This document shows, piece by piece, positions 20,952 to 31,709 of a stretch of 64,000 bases of DNA. The notes beneath the pieces were generated by a model that searched no databases, was not told where the DNA came from, and saw only the letters and a program-made list of their open reading frames with translations. The stretch is from NCBI RefSeq assembly GCF_029873635.1, contig NC_080423.1, positions 91,743,191-91,807,190 of the forward strand, in the 5' to 3' direction. Made by a program: the position numbers and the translations under genes. This DNA comes from Malania oleifera. Lineage: Eukaryota > Streptophyta > Magnoliopsida > Santalales > Ximeniaceae. The number at the start of each line of letters is the position of its first letter. Position 1 is the stretch's first letter.

Positions 20952-21562
20952 AATCCCCTGTCCGATCCTTAAAAATTTTCCTTTCGCTTTAAAAGGTTAA
21001 AATAATAATTGAAATTCCTTTTACTCAGGTAATATAATATTATTATTAATTTATGCATTTGGTTCAGTCCCCCTAAAATACTTAATGGTTCTCCTTACAC
21101 AGAAATCGTATCTTTTTTTTAATATAAATTCCTTTGAAAATAATTCTCCTTGTGCAAATTTTTTTTTCTCGATTTGAAATTCTTGTTAATGGAGATGTTC
21201 ATGAGGAAAATATATAATTATATATATAATTTTAAGGATATATATATATATATATTATATTATACTATAAATAAATGAATATATTGATTTGGTTCGAATA
21301 TTTGACCGAGAGTCATGCCCGAGGAATGGTCTTAGAGGAGTGGAACACAACTCGAGCGGGAGAAGAGGAGTTCAACCTCTCGACCACAGAATGAACAGTA
21401 GATCTGGGCAACGGCGACGGGTTGGCTAAGACTTCTAACATGAAGCCAACTCGCTACAAGTAACTGAGAGGCCGAGTAAAAACTAGAACCAAATAAATAT
21501 GTGAAAATTATATAAATAAAGAAAGGGACTAAATTGAAAGACAAAAAATAATTATAAATTTC
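20952..21562. other. Intergenic DNA
   Basis: AT-rich, with a TA-rich tract (about 21236-21270). No gene was recognised. The GC-richer patch 21300-21490 has no convincing coding frame. Confidence 0.45.
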
Positions 21563-22385
21563 AAGTTGAGTCAGTTTTTAAATATTTTTTTAACTAGCCT
21601 ACTTATTAGGTCTCTTATATCAATCAAATTCTTAAAATATTAAGCCAATGTCAAGCTATTCGATTATCTCAATGAATTCAAAATTTGAAATTTTTTATTA
21701 TTTTTTTATGAGTTTTGCTTGGTCACTCACATAATTTTAGAAAAGGAATTTTAATTTTTGAATATTAAGCTTTTATGTTGTTTTTGCTTGAAAGAAAACT
21801 TACATTTTTATTTTATTTTTTTTGTATTGAGCCTTGAATAATGATAATCAAAGGATGTGTGTATCACTATACAAAAACTATGAAGATAAAAACTAAAATT
21901 TGAAAACAAAAATTAAAATTTTAAACAAACAAGTATTTATATTTCAAAAATAGAAACGAATAAAATTTTAGGTTAGGGTCAAGTTTCAAATATTTTTTAA
22001 CAATCTAGCTCATTAGGCCGATAAAATTCTTTCTTATTTTGAGTTGATGTCAAACTATTCAAATATCTCGACAATTTTAAATTTTAAACCTTTTCTATTA
22101 TTTTTATGTTGCTATTTTTTTTGTTGATGAGTTTTGCTTGGTCACTTGCACAATGAAAATAAATTTTAATATTTTAATATTACGTTTAATGTTGTTTTCT
22201 CTTGAAAAAAAAAATTTTAAAAATCAATCCATCTTATTATTATTTTGTATCGAGTCTTGAACAATAATAATCAAATGATTAGGTGTACAACTATAAAAAA
22301 AATTATGAAGATAAAAACTAAAATTATAAATATGAACTAAAAGTTTAAAACAAACAAGTGTTAACATTTCAAAAATATAAAAAAA
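21563..22385. repeat. Two tandem copies of a ~410-bp AT-rich unit
   Basis: Both units contain, in order, AAATATTTTTTAAC, TCAAACTATTCRAATATCTC, GAGTTTTGCTTGGTCACT, GTATTGAGCCTTGAA and ATTTCAAAAATA. The second unit starts near 21973. They are diverged and non-coding; their origin is unknown. Confidence 0.65.
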
Positions 22386-23168
22386 AATTAATTAAAATCT
22401 AATTGAATGTAGATTCATTTTTATCATTAGTTGGATTGAATGCGATTAATAAATATTTTTAGAATATTAAAAATGTAAAAGATTACAAATTAAAAGATAT
22501 TATAATTTGAAATGAGATAGAGTGTAAGGATTTAGTAGTCCTGAATTTGTTGAAAAAAATCATGTAAATTGGTGAAAAAAGATTATGTAACCAACCTCAC
22601 ATAATGAGACTTAAGGCTTGGTTACCGTGAATTTTCATTATGTTAATTATTTTTTCATTCGATTAAGGTTACTATTTTAATTTGTTTTAGTTTTTTAAAA
22701 CATTAAATAAATTCATTGTTAGTTTCTCATGTATTTTTAGTTTACATTTATTATTTTTATTTTCATAACTTTTGATAATAATATTAAAGGATTTTGAGGT
22801 TACCAAAATCATAAATCGCTCTTATAATATTTCGTGGAAGAAATGTTTAAAAAAATTAGATGTTATTGTCCATAAGTTATGATAAATTTTGTATAATCTT
22901 GAAAAAAATTTAAATTTATATAAATTTTGAAAAAAAATATAAGATTTAAAATTTTGTGCAAATGGAAATTCAAAACTCAAGAAAAGTTGTCGTTGGAAAT
23001 TAGAATGCATGGTCCCACAGTTCCACGTCAGCAGTGGCCAGTGGGGCTTGTTCTGGGGAAGAGCCTCCTTATCAAGTCCACTGCGCGAGGCGGCCCTCTA
23101 ATTTTGGGGGAGAGGAATTTGAGAACTTGAGAAATCATTTCAGACAAGCCTTCCTCCCCCCAACGACC
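22386..23168 (+). promoter_or_regulatory. Upstream region and leader of the plastid EF-P gene
   Basis: 22386-23000 is AT-rich with nothing recognised. From 23008 the composition changes to GC-rich DNA (CACGTCAGCA with an ACGT core at about 23024, then a C-rich leader) up to the ATG at 23169. The start site is not determined. Confidence 0.4.
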
Positions 23169-26100
23169 ATGGCGGGAGTCTCAACTTTCAAGCTGTTGCC
23201 GTCTTGCTCCTTCCTCCGTCAATCCTCTTCCCTTTCCTTCCCCTTTAAGCCCTCGCTTCCCTCCGTCCGGGTTCTTCCGGGCCGTCCCAGATTTCCTAGT
23301 AAAGTCTCTCATTTTCCTTTTCTCGGATTTCAATTTTTCTTCCACTGAGAATGTGGCGGTCTGAAAATTTTCCTTCTTGAACACTGTTTCCGACCCTATT
23401 TTCTCTCCTTTCGCAGGAATTTTCGCGTTGTCCAGCAATGATATCAAAGTGGGCACCAACATTGTCGTGGATGGAGCTCCTTGGAGAGTCTTAGGTACCG
23501 TCTCCATTTCCCCTTTCCTCTTTTCAACCCATTTTCTAAGTTGTGTGCAGTAACAATTTCACGCAATTTGCTTTATTCGCTCACACCTAGTGCAGGAAAA
23601 TTTTGGAACTCTTCGACATTGACAATGCACTGGGCAATTTAAAATTTGAAAATCGGTGCTCATTTGAGTGCATTGTCATAGATTGTGCATGAATATCACA
23701 TTGTGTGTGTGTGTGTGTATTTGGTGGGATGTTGGGTTCTGGCGAGGTTTGATGTCTAACGCTGTTATCTTCTGTTTTCTTGTTTGGGGGTCTTTGTAGA
23801 GTTTCTTCATGTGAAACCTGGGAAAGGGGCGGCGTTTGTGCGGACCAAAATGCGGAATTATATGACAGGAAACACTGTTGAGAAAACCTTTCGGGCTGGG
23901 AGTTCGGTATGTCTTTTGAACTATGAACTGATTTCTTCAGCAGCTTCAGCTAGTTCTCTGTGAGAAGATTTAGTTTTCTATGACCAATATTGAAGTCCAA
24001 ACAGCGAGTGGCATTTAAATTATTCTTGTGGAGATTCTGAGTTTCTGTTTCCAATTCGTTTTCTGTCGTATGGATTTAGCTGAAGATTTAGGTTGCATTG
24101 ATGCATGATGGAACGGGAATGATAACGAGAACGAGAATGAAAAAGTTAGGAGGGCCATGGGCCTTCTTATCTCCCACTTTGGCCTGTTTGGGACTTTGGA
24201 AAATATAAGGGAGAGGAAAGAAAAATATAAATAAATCTATTTTTTTATGTTTGGTTATTGAGAAAAGGAAGAATAAAAATAAAATATATAGCAAATCAAT
24301 GAATAAAATTTTAATTTTACCCATGATTAATATTTTATTTTTCTTAATATTAACCCTTAATATATTCATACCCATTTCATTTTCCCATTTGATGCTGCAA
24401 CCAAAAACATTTTTAGCTTCCCCAGAAATAGATATAAAGTTTAAATTTTGGATATGTTGTTGTTTTACATTCATTTGAATATGTTGTTTTTCCAGATTGA
24501 TGAGGCAGATGTATTCAAGGAAACAAAGCAATACACATATAAAGACGGTTCTCAGTTTGTCTTCATGGACCTGGTACTGTTCCACAGTTCTATTACTTAC
24601 CAATCCTCTTTTGCTTATTGACTAGAGCAAATTATATGTTTGATGTTTTTCTTTTTTCCCTTCTGTGAAAAGCAACACGCTGGTTCAAACTGACAATGAA
24701 AACGTAGCCCAATTCTGATATCTTTAATGGCATCCTGCATTTAGCATAAATGTTATATGATGCAGATTTCACAGGAATTATAGTATACAATGATATAAAT
24801 GAAGGTCTATCTTAAGCCGCTTGGTATCAATTCTACTAGATGCCAAAATTTTATTCGAGTGCTCCAGTGTAGCAAGCAATGGCATTTAGAAACGTTTTGT
24901 GTTTGTAATTTTCTATAACAAGAAATTTTGATTTTTATTTATCTATTTTTTTTTTCTTTTGCAGAATACGTTTGAAGAAACACGTCTAATGGAGTCTGAT
25001 GTTGGGGATAAGACCAAGTGGCTGAAAGAAGGCATGGATTGCAATGTGCTATATTGGAATGAAAAAGTACTTTCTAATTTTGAATCCTTTGGAGCATCTC
25101 CTATGATCTTTTTATCAACCTTATTATCATCATCATCATCATGGTTTCATATGCAATAAAGCAAAATGCATGCCAAAAGCTGTATTCAGGAATAGCACTC
25201 TTTTGGTGACCGCAGTTCTTTAATTTAATGCAGTAAAATACGAGGTTTGTGCAGGAAGAGCACAATATGATGCCTAACTGGATTAGGACACAATCTGATG
25301 TGCTCAGTAACTTATAAGCTAGATTAGTTCACTCTTTGTGTGTTTGGCTCTGGTAGGCATCCTTTGATTTGTGCCCAACAAAAACAAAAAATGTGCATAA
25401 TATTTATCTATAAGAAGGGGAGCTTAGCTGCAATGATAAGGTTGTCGCTGTGTGACCTAAAGGTCACGGGTTCGAGGCGTGAAAACAACCTCTTGCAAAA
25501 ATGCAAGGTAAGGCTGCAGACTATAGACCTATTGTGATCCGCCCCTTCCCTGGACCCTATATGCGCAGGAGCTTTGTGCACTGAGCTGCTTTTTATTTTT
25601 TAATAATATTTATCTATAAGAAGAAAACCAATCATCAATTTGGTTTCAGGTTATCGATTTTGAATTACCTATTACTGTCAAGCTGACTGTGGTTGATGTT
25701 GATCCTGGCCTTAAGGGCGACACTGCACAAGGTAATGGTCTTCACCTTCTCTCGAAAATAATATGGTTGAAATTTAGTTACCTATTTGGACTACATCAGC
25801 ATGCCCCTCAATGACTAATGCGCAGCTTTAAAAATGTCCTAGGAGATTAGGACACCTTCATTGACATGTTTACAACCATGGTTTTAAAATTGCAGCAGTT
25901 CATTGGATTTGGCTCCCTTTGAAAAGTGAGGAGATCTAGATATCCATTGTCCAAAATAAAGATCTCTGAACTCATATTGCTTCAAGACATTATTGTTTGG
26001 CATTATTGAGTTACAAATCGTAAATGTGCATGTACAAGTCCATTTCACATTCCTGCCCTTTTTTTCTAATATTACAAGCTTAGACAGTGTGCCCCATGGT

Positions 26101-26393
26101 TTAGTTTGGGACCTTTGGTATTCCTCTGAAACATTGGGCTAATTTAGTTAAAAAATACAGTTTTGGAATTGATGATTGAAAAAAACATGAGGTAAAAAAA
26201 GAGAACCATTGTTGGGGTTAGAGTAACTTTTTTCCTTACAATTTGAGATGTCTCTGAATCAAATTTTGTGGCAGGTGGATCAAAACCAGCAACTCTTGAT
26301 ACAGGTGCTGTTGTTAATGTTCCATTATTTGTAAATAGAGGTGATCAAATCTTGGTAGATACAAGAACAGGGCAATACATGAGCCGCGCTTAA
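23169..26393 (+). CDS. EFP: Plastid translation elongation factor P (EF-P), 7 exons
   Basis: Coding exons are 23169-23298, 23417-23494, 23800-23906, 24496-24573, 24965-25066, 25650-25731 and 26275-26393. All introns are GT-AG and phases agree, giving 231 residues ending SRA. EF-P relieves ribosomes stalled at polyproline by binding next to the P-site tRNA. Residues 1 to about 46 are Ser/Arg/Pro-rich and lack acidic residues, as in a plastid transit peptide. Residues 47-231 align with bacterial EF-P from end to end: a KOW-like N domain (SSNDIKVG...GAPWRVLEF), the loop [10 protein letters not shown] with Lys78 at the position modified in E. coli, two OB-type domains ([12 protein letters not shown] and [10 protein letters not shown]), and the terminal [11 protein letters not shown] signature. 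The start is in good context (GACCATGG). Intron 2 has a short (GT)n tract (about 23703-23718), and intron 5 carries a SINE. Known plant homologues are plastid-targeted; targeting here is inferred. Confidence 0.95.
25418..25602 (+). mobile_element. Au-type tRNA-derived SINE in EF-P intron 5
   Basis: It starts GGGAGCTTAGCTGCAATG (A-box region 25425-25441) and has a B box GGTTCGAGGC (25469-25478). The Au body follows (CAACCTCTTGCAAAAATGCA, GGACCCTATATGCGCAGGAG, TTTGTGCACTGAGCTGC), then a T-rich end. A perfect 21-bp target duplication starting ATAATATTTATC lies at 25397-25417 and 25603-25623. The intact duplication suggests a recent insertion. It has the same strand as the host gene and is well clear of splice sites. 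Confidence 0.93.
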
Positions 26394-26773
26394 GTTCTTG
26401 GTTCAGAGATTCATTTTCAGCAGAATACTTCCTGCTTATATATCTGCATTGGATGCAACGAAGTGTATACCAGAGCTAGATTGTAAAAGGGTTGCAGAGG
26501 TTTTTTTTAAAAGAAATAAGTTTTACTAAGTATCCAATTCAAGCATGTATTCCTATATCCTTTTTTTGTATGAGAGGGGTAAAGTTATTTTACTCCAAAA
26601 TTCAAAATATTTCTGTTTGTAAGAGATCAGATCAGTCCCCTGATACTCAAAAACATTAATATTTGTATAAGTTTCGCTAGTGGCATAATTTATTCTACAT
26701 TTGCAACCATGTTTTCAACTTGAGCTGATCTATATGCATGTATGTACAGGCTCCTGCTTTCCAATAGCCAAAT
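26394..26773. other. Shared 3' region between convergent EF-P and PPR genes
   Basis: 380 bp separate the two stop codons, so the 3' UTRs probably approach or overlap each other. A poly-A-signal-like AATAAG occurs for EF-P near 26514. No other feature was seen. Confidence 0.5.
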
Positions 26774-28387
26774 CTAAGCTTGTCCACATGGAGATTTTAT
26801 CTCAGTTGAAAATTTCCCTGGCTTCCTACTAGGAACCAAACCTACCTTCAGTGCTGCACCATACACATTAAAAGCTCCCTGCAACCTTCCCTGCCGATTG
26901 AGCTCAGCAATCAAAAGGTTATAGGAAATTCTACTGGGAATTCTTCTTCCTTCACACATGAGCACCAAAACCCTCAATGCTTCTTTGACCATTCCCACAT
27001 TACAAAGTGCTTGAATAACAACATTGAAGGTGGTCGTCCTTGGCGAGTGCCCAATCATAATAATCTCGTGCAGATGGTATAATGCAGAGTTCATCTCCTT
27101 TTTGATACATAGAGTTCTTATCACGACTTCATACGTCTCGAGGTAAATCACAGAAACACCATCTCTCATTTTTTCAAACAATTCGTATGCATCTTTTAAG
27201 AGGTTTTCTTCTTTCCAGGATCTCCTGCACAACCCCCTCAGGAGAGTGTTCATCAACCGCTCATCCAAATCAAAGCCAGTTGCTACCATCTCCCTATAAA
27301 TCTGTAGAGCTTTAGGTACTTTACCCCATTTCAAGAGAGTATGCAGCAAAGTGTTATAACTGATGTAATCAGGGCAGCAATTTCTTCCCTTCATCTGCTC
27401 CAAAAGGCCAATGCCCTCCAAAGGCCTCCCTTCCTTGCAATACCCATTAAACAGAGTATTGAATGTGACCGCATTTGGGGTCAATCCCATCTCCACAGCT
27501 TCATTAAGCAACTCCTTTGCTTCATCTGTTCGACCCACTTTGCAAAACCCATCCATGAGAGTTGTGTAACTGTAAATGTCTGGTTTCTGGGGAGATATCT
27601 TGATATTCATAAAAAACTCAAAGGCTTCCTCCACTCTTCCCACATAACACAGCCCCTTAATCAAGCAATTGTGGGTCTGAACAGATGGTTCGCATCCAAC
27701 CCGACCCATGACCTCGAAAACCTCAAAAGCTTTCTGCATCATGCCTCTTCTGCTGAACGAATTGATCAGAATAGTGAAAGTCACAACATTGGCCTGAAAC
27801 CCATTTCCCACCATGTGGTCTAAAACTCGTTTGGCCTCGGTGGGATCATTTTTCTTGCAGTGGCATCTAATCACAACGGAAAATGTCCATGAATCCGGCA
27901 CAACCCCATAAGATGGCAAATTATCAAACACTTTGAGGGCAAGTTCAGGCTCCTCTGTTATCAGTAAAGCTAGGAGAAGATCATTGAAGCCGGATATAGT
28001 CCCAATCCCACCATCCTTCACAACGACATTGACATATTGAATTCTCTCCGAAGTGGGTAATGCTCTAATTCTGTCAACGAACTTCTGAACTCGTAATCTG
28101 CTGCTTCTCTTATCAAAATCCAAATCCACCCTCTGTTCTTGTTCCTCATCTTTACTGGTTAACCCATCGCCATTTTCCTGAACCAAGTTACTGGGTTCGA
28201 TATGAAAAGTCTCTAGTAACGCACTTTCTGTAGGGTTTCTGGAAAATTTTGACAATGTCGGAACGAGAACTAGCTTATCTTGGGCGAATTTGCTTGCGCA
28301 AGTGTTTCTGAAGGAAAAAGGGCTACAGGGTAGAGAAGTTCGTCGAAGGTGTAAATGAGAACATGGTGATGTAAAGGAAGACGTCAT
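26774..28387 (-). CDS. P-class pentatricopeptide repeat (PPR) protein, organelle-targeted
   Basis: An intronless 537-residue frame, as is usual for plant PPR genes. Residues 1 to about 60 are Ser/Thr/Arg-rich with few acids (MTSSFTSPCSHLHLRRTSLP), consistent with an organelle transit peptide. From about residue 130 to 518 there are about 11 consecutive 35-residue P motifs with the usual V.T[FY]..LI...C..G...EA and (M)...G..P pattern; for example, motifs begin DSWTFSVVIRC, NVVTFTILINSF, DIYSYTTLMDGFC, NAVTFNTLFNGYC and DYISYNTLLHTLL. One motif (about 374-413) carries a ~5-residue insertion. There are no L/S motifs and no E or DYW tail, so C-to-U editing activity of its own is not expected. The likely role is sequence-specific organellar RNA binding; the target is unknown. 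Confidence 0.92.
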   Translation of the reverse strand: MTSSFTSPCSHLHLRRTSLPCSPFSFRNTCASKFAQDKLVLVPTLSKFSRNPTESALLETFHIEPSNLVQENGDGLTSKDEEQEQRVDLDFDKRSSRLRVQKFVDRIRALPTSERIQYVNVVVKDGGIGTISGFNDLLLALLITEEPELALKVFDNLPSYGVVPDSWTFSVVIRCHCKKNDPTEAKRVLDHMVGNGFQANVVTFTILINSFSRRGMMQKAFEVFEVMGRVGCEPSVQTHNCLIKGLCYVGRVEEAFEFFMNIKISPQKPDIYSYTTLMDGFCKVGRTDEAKELLNEAVEMGLTPNAVTFNTLFNGYCKEGRPLEGIGLLEQMKGRNCCPDYISYNTLLHTLLKWGKVPKALQIYREMVATGFDLDERLMNTLLRGLCRRSWKEENLLKDAYELFEKMRDGVSVIYLETYEVVIRTLCIKKEMNSALYHLHEIIMIGHSPRTTTFNVVIQALCNVGMVKEALRVLVLMCEGRRIPSRISYNLLIAELNRQGRLQGAFNVYGAALKVGLVPSRKPGKFSTEIKSPCGQA

Positions 28388-28968
28388 TTATCTCACACGC
28401 ACACAGAGAATGGAAGATGCCAAGATGGACGAGTGACTCTTACCAGTGAGCCATCTTGGCAGATGAAGGAAATTGGATACCAAGGAAACGACGTCGCTTT
28501 GTCATTTTAATCAGTTTGTTACTTTTTTTTTTCTTTTTTTTTCCCCCCCAAAAAAAAAAGGTTTCATTGGTCAAAAAGGTTGTTCGTAGTTAGGAATTTG
28601 AGAAGGAAAAAAGTTCTTGTTCATAATCTCCTAGTGATATCTAAACTCAAGTTGGCGTTGAAAATGAAGGTAAAGTTTTACCTAATTGATCATCTTCATC
28701 ATCACAATCACAATAGGCTTGCTTCTTCCCTAATCAAGCCTCTGCATGATTGCAGGGGCAATTGGGTATTGTCACTTGTACAATTAGCTTAGCAAACATC
28801 ACCAGAAAAATGATGATAAGTGAATTTTACATATAGAAAATTGAAGTTATAATTTATAAAGTGAATCTTAATCATAAATATTGGACAAAATAGCTTCATG
28901 CATCACTCTTAATAATCATAAGAATAGGGCAAAATATGACAACGAGAAAATGGTTAATCTTTAAACAA
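28388..28968. other. Intergenic region upstream of the PPR gene
   Basis: It holds the PPR leader and promoter (minus strand, from 28388) and a homopolymer-rich patch (T-run, C-run and A-run, 28523-28559). A 70-codon open frame at 28580-28792 has no recognisable product. It also contains the 3' flank of the small basic gene. Confidence 0.45.
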
Positions 28969-29334
28969 TCAGAACCTCAGAGATCTACTAAATGCCTTCA
29001 AGACTCTGGGGTCCCTTGGGTTTGGGACTTCTCTGTTCGTTCCCTTCCTTCCGAGAATTGGTCTGAGCAGCTTCTTGAGGACTTTCCGAAGACCTGAGCC
29101 ACGGCGGCGTCCGCCCTGCCGCACCGGCGGGGCCAGAGGCTGCGCCGCCTGGGGCCGGGCGGTGCTGGGCTCCGAGAGGCTTCGACCCAGAATGGCCTGG
29201 TTGAGCTGGACCTCAAAGGTTAGGCGCTCGAACTGGTCCAACAGAGTGCTCTGTTCGTCCCCGAACTTGTGCATCACCACTGCTATTTCCTCCATTAATC
29301 TCTGATCACTTCCCTTGCCCTTCTCAACCCTCAT
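28969..29334 (-). CDS. Small basic protein of unknown function (121 aa)
   Basis: A 121-residue frame starting MRVEKGKGSDQ. Residues 10-55 look helical (MEEIAVVMHKFGDEQSTLLD, then FERLTFEVQLNQAILGRSLS). A Pro/Ala-rich linker follows (about 56-75), then a strongly basic block (GGRRRGSGLRKVLKKLLRPI, about 74-93), and the end is KAFSRSLRF. Coding GC is much higher than the flanks. The gene has a CT/GA tract directly upstream of the ATG (29336-29355), typical of plant leaders. No known domain, transit peptide or membrane segment was recognised. The basic block could be a nuclear-localisation or nucleic-acid-binding patch. I think it is a real gene because of composition, the upstream tract and the protein-like sequence, but the family is unidentified. 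Confidence 0.65.
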   Translation of the reverse strand: MRVEKGKGSDQRLMEEIAVVMHKFGDEQSTLLDQFERLTFEVQLNQAILGRSLSEPSTARPQAAQPLAPPVRQGGRRRGSGLRKVLKKLLRPILGRKGTNREVPNPRDPRVLKAFSRSLRF

Positions 29335-30094
29335 TCTCTCTCTCTCTCTCTCTCGCGGAACTCTTTCTTCCTACTTGGATATGGCTTGAGAGACAGAGTG
29401 GATTGAGAAGAGAGGAAGAAAAAAACAGTGCCTAGCTGAAGAAAAAGCTGCCAAGCAACTGATCAGAGGGAATCGCCTTCATGCCCAAATAAATTGAACC
29501 CATTGTCTTCCAAAAGAGATTGAACCCATTAAGAGAGAGAGAGAGTGAAATGGTGCATTTTTTGGGAATAGTTTTTGTCCTCGAAGGTCATGCAGTTTCT
29601 GCACCTACTCCGCAAAATTAATTGCCATAGCGAATCTAAAACAGAGCTCTTAAAAAGTTAAAACAGAGTTAAGTAGTTGAAGTGAGCCTTTGACTGTAGT
29701 AGAATCAGTAGTTGCGTTTAGCTTTGGACTGCCCTTAATGCTTGTTTATGTTTCTGTGTTTTAGGGCTTTTGCCTTTCTGACTTTATCAGCATCTGATAA
29801 GCATTCTGTATTCTGAAATATATATATATATAAAATTTTGTTGATACCTCTGTCAAAAATTACATGTTCAGAAAGTGTGCGTCTTGTATAGACTGTGTAG
29901 TCACTTTATTTTATTCTTCCTTGCATGTAAATTCATGTGTTGCCCCTTTATGTTTTTGTGCTTTAGTGGGCTTATTCAACACAAAAGAAAGTAGAAAATA
30001 ACAAGTTGTTGGATTTTTTTTTTATCGTATGGGAATGTATCATCACATGTAAAATCTTCACAAATCAAAGGTTCTAATAAAAATAAAAATAAAA
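29335..30094. other. Leader/promoter side of the small gene, then intergenic DNA
   Basis: It begins with the (CT)n tract, with a further GA tract at 29533-29545 and a (TA)n tract at about 29818-29833. No other gene was seen. Confidence 0.45.
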
Positions 30095-30245
30095 GAAAAA
30101 AAAGACAGTTCGGTGCACAAAGCTCCTACGAGATTCGGAAAAGAGACAGACCACAATGAATTTATATTACGCAGTCTTGCCTTACATTTTTGTAAGAACC
30201 TTGAATCTGTGACCTTCAGGTCAAAGACACTAATACAACTTCTAT
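30095..30245 (-). mobile_element. Diverged Au-type SINE
   Basis: On the minus strand it shows a B-box-like GGTCACAGATTCAAGG, then ACAAAAATGTAAGGCAAGAC, GTGGTCTGTCTCTTTTCCG and GGAGCTTTGTGCACCGAACT, with a T-rich end. It is the same family as the copy in EF-P intron 5 but clearly older, and no target duplication was identified. Confidence 0.75.
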
Positions 30246-30364
30246 ATTTATAAATTAACCATACGGTTACATAGTTTTTTTTTTTTTTTTTTAATGTTTG
30301 TACCTCGAGAGGCATCCTATTGAGATATTATTAAATTTCTTATATTTTACACTTTCACATAAAA

Positions 30365-30560
30365 AAATTACGCTATGTTTGATACGCGGGAATGAAATGA
30401 GATAAGGATAGAATGAATTAGAGAATGGAATGGAATGAGGAGTGCAATGGAATAACCACTCACATTCCACTGTTTGGTGACAAACATAAACTCACACTGG
30501 AATGGAATGGGAATTCCCATTCTCCATTCTATTCTCATGTGTAATTAATAATGATATGGA
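30365..30560. repeat. MITE-like GGAATGGAATG element
   Basis: An imperfect dyad: GATAGAATGAATTAGAGAATGG-type sequence on the left is echoed in inverse by CCATTCTCCATTCTATTCTC on the right. It shares vocabulary with 2641-2743. Ends and superfamily are not resolved. Confidence 0.4.
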
Positions 30561-30864
30561 ATAATAATCAATTTTTAAAAATATATTAAAATATACAGAT
30601 CTAATATATTTTTTAAGAAATTAACTCTTTTAAAGATGACTTTTAACTAAAGAAAAAAAAAAAAAACAAAGCATTCATTTATAATGCAGATGTAGAATTT
30701 AAAAGAAAGAATTAGACAAAGTAAGTCCCAACAATTTCATTTTATCAATATCACATGTTTTAAATGCATACTAAAATTTTTAAAAGAATCATATTTTATT
30801 AAGAAACTTAATAGTTTATCAAATAAAATAAACATCCACATAACAAAACTAACTAAGAATGATT

Positions 30865-31389
30865 TGTTGGATTATATCCTAAAGGATATGTTCCACATGA
30901 ATAACACATGAAAGATAAGTGCTCCATATGATAAGTAAAATGACTTATGATAAGGAAAATGAAATGGCTTATTTATAGATAATGAAAAGTCTTATGATGT
31001 GAGATTAATGGTTGGAAGATAAAAATGTGTTCCTATATAACTATTGTTATGGGGAGTAGTTGAAAAGGAGAGATTCATTCTTGTATGTTTATGAAATGAT
31101 CTAAAGTAGAGATTCATTCTTGTATATTTATAGAATGATCTAAAGAAAAGAAATATAGGAATTGTCTTCTCTCTCTCCACCTTTGTTCTCTATTCATCAG
31201 GCTACTCCCATACATCTGATGATATATAAAAAGAGATCTGGGTTAAGCGAGAGAAACGATTCTTATCAGTTTGTATACATCATAAACGATCCTGGTATGT
31301 ATATTTTATATTTTCCACATACATGTATGTGAAGATCATGATGATGAAGATCCCTTGTTTAGCTAATATCAACACATAGATTTCTTACA
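30865..31389 (+). repeat. 5' LTR of the copia element
   Basis: TGTTGGATTATATCC ... TTTCTTACA, directly followed by TCTGGTATCAGAG. A TATA-like CCTATATAACTA and a duplicated GAGAGATTCATTCTTGTATG phrase lie inside. Confidence 0.88.
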
Positions 31390-31709
31390 TCTGGTATCAG
31401 AGTCATGTTGGAATTATTGTGATCTTTCTTGCGTGATAAAGATCGTTTTCGTTAACCCCTTACAATCTCATTATTGTTTCGTATAAAAAATTGTGTTCAT
31501 GATATTTTTTTTGGAATCGAAGAAAAAATTCATATAATATATGATTCCTAAAAAAACTTATATGATATTTTCTGAATTTATGAGATTTTTTGTTTTTAAT
31601 ATCATGATTCTAAAATCGTGAATCTCGCTACTTGAGATGTAAAGTGATTGTTGGGTGTTTATTTTTGGTAGATTTAAATTTTTAATTTGTAGTAACTTCA
31701 ATATTTACA

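Noticed and set aside
21300-21544. GC-richer patch with a 70-codon minus frame
   Set aside because: No recognisable domain and no splice or leader features; left as unexplained intergenic DNA.
24088-24603. 171-codon minus-strand open frame inside the EF-P gene
   Set aside because: It covers intron 3 and exon 4 of EF-P in antisense, and its AT-rich, Phe/Ile/Lys-heavy sequence has no domain pattern.
27341-27823. 160-codon plus-strand open frame
   Set aside because: Antisense shadow of the PPR gene, which has a clear repeat structure on the minus strand.
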